64,000 bases of DNA from Histoplasma ohiense (lineage: Eukaryota > Ascomycota > Eurotiomycetes > Onygenales > Ajellomycetaceae), in assembly GCA_017607445.1 (NCBI GenBank), contig JAEVHH010000003.1:2356001-2420000 (forward strand), given 5' to 3'. The notes beneath the pieces were generated by a model. That model saw only the letters and a list, made by a program, of their open reading frames with translations, was not told where the DNA came from and ran no database searches. Each line of letters begins with the position of its first letter. Position 1 is the first letter of the stretch. This document shows positions 58,591-64,000 of the stretch, in pieces. The translations under genes and the position numbers were made by a program.

Positions 58591-61500
58591 TGTCTGTGGT
58601 AGATGATCCTCTGAATTCTATAAGAGTTAAACAGAAGAGAGATGAGAGAATGTGTGTAGAAGAGAAAGCAGATGAACATCTGAATACTGTAGAACTGAAT
58701 ACACTGATGTATAGAGAATATCTGAGATGGAAAAGAGAAGTGACAGTAAAGATGTTATTGAACACAGACACTTCAATGAAGTACATTGATGATCATATGT
58801 TAAAACAATTGTCTGATATATGATGAATGAAGAAATCTAAATGAGTAAAGCTTCTGAATAATTGTTATCTTATCTCATCTGTGAGGATAAAGATGCTCTT
58901 GCACTTTGAGAGATGATCTTGCTGCATCTGAGTGTGTGTGCTTTCAGATGTAGAATACAATCTGATCTTGAGACTTGATTGATTTCAGAAGTATGATCTC
59001 TGAATCCACTGATGTACATGTCACATACAGTTGACAGATTGTAAGAATCAAATTCATACAATCTTATTCATGGATATGAGGCACAGATTCCATGTGCCAG
59101 AGATGGAAGGCTTGAACCTCATCATTCAACATTAAATGAAGTGAGTGCTGTGTAAATCTTTGACTCAGAGCATTCTATACATCATAAAAGAATCTGAGAC
59201 AAAAGAACTGCTGCTCATGAAAGATTCAAAAAATGAAATGTGTATGAAGACACTGCTTGAAAAGCATAAAAAGATCTTTCAAATGAATCTCCTGCCTTCT
59301 CTGCCACTTGAAAGAGAATTCATCCATGAGATTGATATGGAGGATGTGAAACCAATAAATCACAATGCATACCCTCTATCACAAATGCATCTCAAGGAAT
59401 TACAGTGGCAGATAGAGGAGTTGTTGAAGAGGGGTCTCATACAACCATTCTTCAGCATGTGGAGCTTTCCAGTTCTATTTGCTAAGAAGCCAAATGGAGA
59501 ATGGTGTATGTGCATTGACTATCAGATGCTCAATAAGCTCACTGTATAGAATGGATATCCACTGCTGCAAATCCAACAACAATTAGATACAGTAGAAAAT
59601 GTCTGATATTTGATGAAGATTGATCTACTTACAGAATACTGACAGATTTGCATAGATGAACTATCAGTACTCAAAACAGTGTTTAACATGCAATGAGAAA
59701 AGTTTGAATTTTTTGTGATGTCTATGAAGCTTACAAACACCTCTGCAACCTTTCAGATGATAATGAATACAATTCTTGCAAAACAGAACAGCTGATTGTG
59801 TCTTATATATTTTGACAATATCTTAATCTTTTCAAACTTGTACAAAGAGCATCTACAACATGTGGATCAGATGCTCACAACTCTGGCAGAGCACAAGCTC
59901 TATATCAAATCATTGAAATGTGTGTTTGATATGAAGGAGTTGGAGTTCATGGGACATCTTGTGAAAGAGGGTCACATATGCCCAATCCCCAAAAAACTAG
60001 AAGTTATCATGAAATGGCCAAGGTCTAGAAATGTACATCATGTACACCAATTTTTAGAACTGGCATTCTATTACAGAAGATTTGTAAAGGATTTCATATA
60101 AATTGCTGCTCTGCTGTCAGATCTTCTTAAGAAGACAGATGCTGAGTTTTGCAAGAAGAAATTTTATTCAATCATCTGAAATATCTTCTGCAAAGAGATC
60201 TTTCTTGAACTTAGAGAATGTATGACAACATCTCCAGTGCTTGTTCAACTGAATTGTACAAAGCCTTTCACAATTGAAACTGATGCATCAGAATGAGCCA
60301 TTGAATGCTCTCTCTTGCAAGTGGGGGAGGATGATAAATTACACTCAGTAGCATATAATGACTGAAAGCTGTTGAGTGCAGAACTTAACTATTCTGTGCA
60401 TGAGAAGAAACTTCTAGCAATCAAACATGCACTAGATCTGTGGAATTGATATATCAACAATGAGCATACAACAACAGTGATCATCAACCATGAAAGCCTC
60501 ATTTATTTTCAAACAACAATCAAACTCTTCAAGCAGCTAGCATGATGAATATCAGAGTTTCAGATGTATGATCTTCAAATCAAATACAGAAAGAGAATGA
60601 ATGCTATTGTGTCAGACATCATAAGTTGTAGATCTGACTTCATGGAAGAAGGTTCAGTGAATGTAGCACAGAGAGAGTTCACACTAATGACACTGAGAGA
60701 TTATAATGAGACAGAGTGATTGAAAGCCATGATCATCTGCTTGAAGAATGGAAGTGTATCAGTCAATAAACATCTGATGAAGATAATAGAAGAGATGCTT
60801 TCAAAATTCAAGCTTGCAAAGTTAGAAAAGAATATTGTGCTTTACTGTGATTTCAGTTATACAGAGACACTGTATCTTGAGTCTCAGTTTTGACAGAATC
60901 TGATAAGTTGTATGCACAAGAAGTTTGATCACTTGAAGATCTCAGAACTTATGAGTGTTCTAGAAGATTGAATGTACTGATCAAACATGGAAGAAGATAT
61001 TCAAGCATACACACAGAAGTGCCTGAACTGCCAAGTCTCAAAGAGCACAAGACAAGGATTGAAGTGTGAGAGAACACAACATCAGATAGAAGATATGATT
61101 AAACTGTTTGAACATTGAGAAATAGATCTTATAGAAGTATTGTCATGAACATCAAATGAAAATCACTGAATAATAACAGCAATTGATTACACTACAGAGT
61201 GGCCAATCACACAAGTGGTGTCAGAGATGATGAAGGAGATCATTGCTGAATTTCTACACAATGATATCTACATCAATTATGATATGCTCTGTGAGATATT
61301 GACAGATAACAGTGCAAACCTTGTAGAAGGAGCTGTGAGACACTTTGTCAAACAGTTACAGACAAAGCATTGCATGACAACACTCTATCACCCTCATATA
61401 AATGGAAAAGTTGAATGCTTAAATGAAATACTAGACAGCATGCTGATGAAATATCTAGTGGGGAAGTCTATGAGATTATGGGACAAATATCTGAGACAGG

Positions 61501-62174
61501 CATTATTTGCAATGTGAGTTTGTCAGCATGCAGTCTCAAAGCACTTGCTGTTCTATCTGCTCTATGAGGTGCATCCACATATCTCAGAGGATATGCAGAA
61601 GCAGATAGGGGAGGAGGTAGTGATTGTGGATATGAAATCAAGAGTGAGAAAAGTTAGTCATATCTGAGCAAAAGCAAACAAATTACTGCTCAACTGCATT
61701 ATACAATTGAAAAGAATATGAGATTCATTAGTGAAAGAAATAAGTCTTGCTGTGGGCACTTGAGTTCTTGTATGAAATGAAAAATCTGAGAAGTTTCAAT
61801 CAAGATGGTTTGAGCTGTACAAAATTCTCAAATCACACTCTCTTGAAATGTACACTTTGAAAGAATCAGAGGGATGAGTTCTACACAATCTTATAAATAG
61901 CTCTCATCTTGTAGAAATGAAGATGAAGAATTTCAATGAGCTGTGATCATCTGCAGCACTATCATCAATGTTGAAGAAAAGAGAGCTTATGATAGAAAAG
62001 CTCAGAGAAGTTAGAGAAATCATCAATGCTTACAAATCAGATGATATCACTTACTCAGACCTCTTGACAATAACTAAAAAAGAATGGAAGGAAATGGAAA
62101 AGATGAGTATACAGCATGCTCTGATAAGTGATGAGACTGTTGCTGGCTGTACAATATTGCAATGTAGACAGTGA
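58500..62174 (+). pseudogene. Pol of family C Gypsy element (PR-RT-RNase H-IN)
   Basis: A single frame (open stretches 58590, 59145, 59796, 61215, 61968) interrupted mostly by TGA. Protease box LLNTDTSMKYIDD near 58753 (DTG mutated). RT 59145-60100 (EFIHEIDMEDVKPINHNAYP, then MCIDYQMLNKLTV; YFDN at about 59805 in place of YxDD, the second Asp now Asn). RNase H from about 60240 (TIETDASEWAIECSLLQ with TGA as W). Integrase with CLNCQVSKSTRQGLK near 61025, core Asp near 61123, ILTDNSANL near 61300 and Glu in GKVECLNEIL near 61410. The C-terminal part reads REVREIINAYKSDD. No chromodomain seen. Confidence 0.85.
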
Positions 62175-64000
62175 ATGCAATGTGGTCAGAGATGAACTCA
62201 AGGCAGCTGATCAGCACATGAATTGGATTGCAAGAAACAAAGAGATTCAGAAGAGGATTCAACTGTCTACACTAGCTCAATCACAGAAATCTCAGAGAAT
62301 GAACTGTTAGAAATGTCAGTGAATACATTGAATGAAGCTATTTCAGCATCTGAGAACACTCAGAGATTGAATGAGATTAATTTCAATGAATCATTCACTG
62401 TAGTTATCTGAGCTTGTGAAGAGGGACAGTATAATATGCAGAGGCAGAAGGCTCTCATTGAAAAACATGGAATCTGCTGCATCTAGTCATCAAGTGTAGA
62501 ACTGATAAAAGATTGTGTAAGATTAATGACTAGAAAAGAAAGGAAAAAGAGAAAATCAGAAAAAAGATCTATTTACACACAGCTCTAATGATCACTGCAA
62601 GAACTTTGTCTGACTTCTAAAAATACATGAATGTCACAAAAACAAAAGAAAAGATGTACATCAATGAAAATACTCAAATCAACAATCTTCAGAAACATTT
62701 GTATGCAACAAAAGAGAAACTAAAACTCAATCTGTGTCAAGAACTTCAGAATCTCAAGATGTGTGTATAGAAGTGCAGTGCATGCCTTCACCTTGCACAG
62801 AGTCTGACACACTGATTCAATATCTTCAATGAGAAGATTCACAGAGAGGCCAACAAAATGATGAACATGCATACACAGAGAAAAATCAGTCAGAAAAGAA
62901 GAGAATGAGAAGAGAGCAGACAAAGCAGTTGAGTGAGCATCTGAATTTCTACAGAGATGAGTGATGGATGCTCACTCAATGAAAGTTGAAGAAAGAAGAG
63001 AAGTGGAATTGAAAGTGAAGAAGAATAAATGAGTAATGAAAGAACTTGAGAGAGAAGCAGAGATAGATGTATATGAGATGGTGTCAGAAGTAACTGTAGA
63101 AGCATTAACAGCTATCACAATGAAAAGAAAAAAATGTATGCTTATCAAAGAATCAGAAACTTCTCTTGAAACTTCAAAAACAGTTGCAACAGAGATGAGA
63201 ATGATCAACAGAACAGTCATATACAGAAGACAGAATGCAAAATTGAAATGACTCTTTGCCTCTTACACAACCCACACAAGAAACAGATGTATACTCACTC
63301 TGAATATAAAAAAGCATCACATTGCTGTTCAGACTACTCTGCACATGTATTTCTTTTCTACAAATAATCAATTCAGAAGTTATTCATCAGCAAAGAGGAC
63401 AAAGACACTCATTCAATAAGTTGAAAGTATGCAAAGATAAAGAGATAATGCAAAAATTGATATAAGTGAATATAGTATAAGAGTTCTTATCTGTCATAAT
63501 CTCAATGATGCAGAGACTCTGTACAATTTCATCTATGAAAAGTTAGAAAGAAAATCATAGAAAAGAGACAAAGAGAGGTATAACATATGCTTGACACAAT
63601 TGATATGAACAACAGCAGAATTCAGAGAATGCATAAGATTGCTAAAGATTTTATACTTGCTTTAAGCAAGAGATGCAATGGATGAATAGTTAGTGAAATG
63701 AATTGTGTTGTACAATGCCTGTATATGAAAGTGAGTTTTTGTGGAGGCAGTGGGAGGAGAAGGAGGGTGGAAAGAATAGAGTGAGAAATCATAAAAGATG
63801 CACAGAGCTTCTCAAAGAGTGAATGAAAGAGAGAAATCAGTATAGAAAGAAGAAGAGAAATTGATAGAGATGAAAGAGATGAAATTGAAGAAAGCAGAGA
63901 AAACAGAGACATGAATAAGAGCAGAGAAGACAGTAACAGAAAACAACACAGAGACATTCATCATTTCATCATCTTCACAAACACTGTTATCACTGCTCAT
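62175..64000 (+). other. Downstream remains of family C or of another element
   Basis: Broken plus-strand coding sequence. 62220-62560 is Glu/Ser-rich (ISENELLEMSVNTLNEAIS). 62700-63260 is Lys/Glu-rich. 63470-63880 reads in one frame, with TGA/TAG stops, as a gag-like helical segment (NDAETLYNFIYEKLERKS, then TTAEFRECIRLLKILYLL). No catalytic motif and no LTR seen before the right edge. Minus-strand ORFs here look like shadows of the purine-rich plus strand. Confidence 0.4.

Noticed and set aside
1..64000. tRNA or rRNA genes
   Set aside because: I scanned for cloverleaf boxes (A/B box consensus) and rRNA-like segments by eye and saw none; a tRNAscan run would be decisive.

Overview
The window is a stack of fungal transposable elements with no clear single-copy host gene. 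I infer a fungus from the Tad1-like LINEs, the chromodomain Ty3/Gypsy elements, the fungal-type hAT transposase, and short introns (about 45-135 nt) with GTAAGT/GTATGA donors and CTAAT/CTGAT branch sites. The species cannot be told. Most of the DNA is hypermutated: CpG is nearly gone and CC/GG is scarce, while CA/TG is common. Coding frames are broken mainly by TGA at expected Trp and Arg codons, with some TAA/TAG at Gln. This resembles cytosine deamination (RIP/MIP-like) at CpG and CpC rather than the Neurospora CpA pattern.

Layout. 1-1395: 5' end (minus strand) of an LTR element, family B, inserted in LINE-1. LINE-1 (minus) is 1396-3790 plus 11220-12302, split by a complete family A chromovirus (3791-11219, TSD CTATT). 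LINE-2 (minus, about 6.7 kb, 12303-19002) is full length. LINE-3 (minus, 19003-24534) lacks its 3' end and is interrupted by a 523-bp LINE 3' fragment with a 14-bp TSD. From 24535 to 56493 lies a 5'-truncated family B chromovirus, opened by two large insertions. The first is a 5.8-kb hAT transposon (28854-34654). The second is LINE-4 (minus, 35027-55789), which contains LINE-5 (plus, 39955-54121), which contains family A copy 2 (43268-50720). Each step is supported by target-site duplications. 56494-56735 is a second copy of the family B antisense gene, and 56736 to the right edge is a third Gypsy element (family C) with further unassigned ORF remains.

Most unusual content. (1) The hAT carries, besides its four-exon transposase, a divergently transcribed gene pair: a three-exon histone H3-like protein (33583-34182) and a protein with a strongly acidic C-terminus (32202-32991). 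Their high GC and intact splice frames stand out. (2) Both chromovirus families carry, between pol and the 3' LTR and on the opposite strand, an intron-containing gene that begins with a related cysteine-rich module and then a phase-0 intron (27947-34902 and 48780-50094; decayed copy 4412-5727). (3) In both families the site just inside the 5' LTR is not tRNA-like. It is complementary to a 9-nt LTR motif 40-60 nt downstream of a TATA box, as in Tf1/sushi-type self-priming.

All statements come from reading the sequence by eye. Family assignments rest on recognised motifs, not on database searches.
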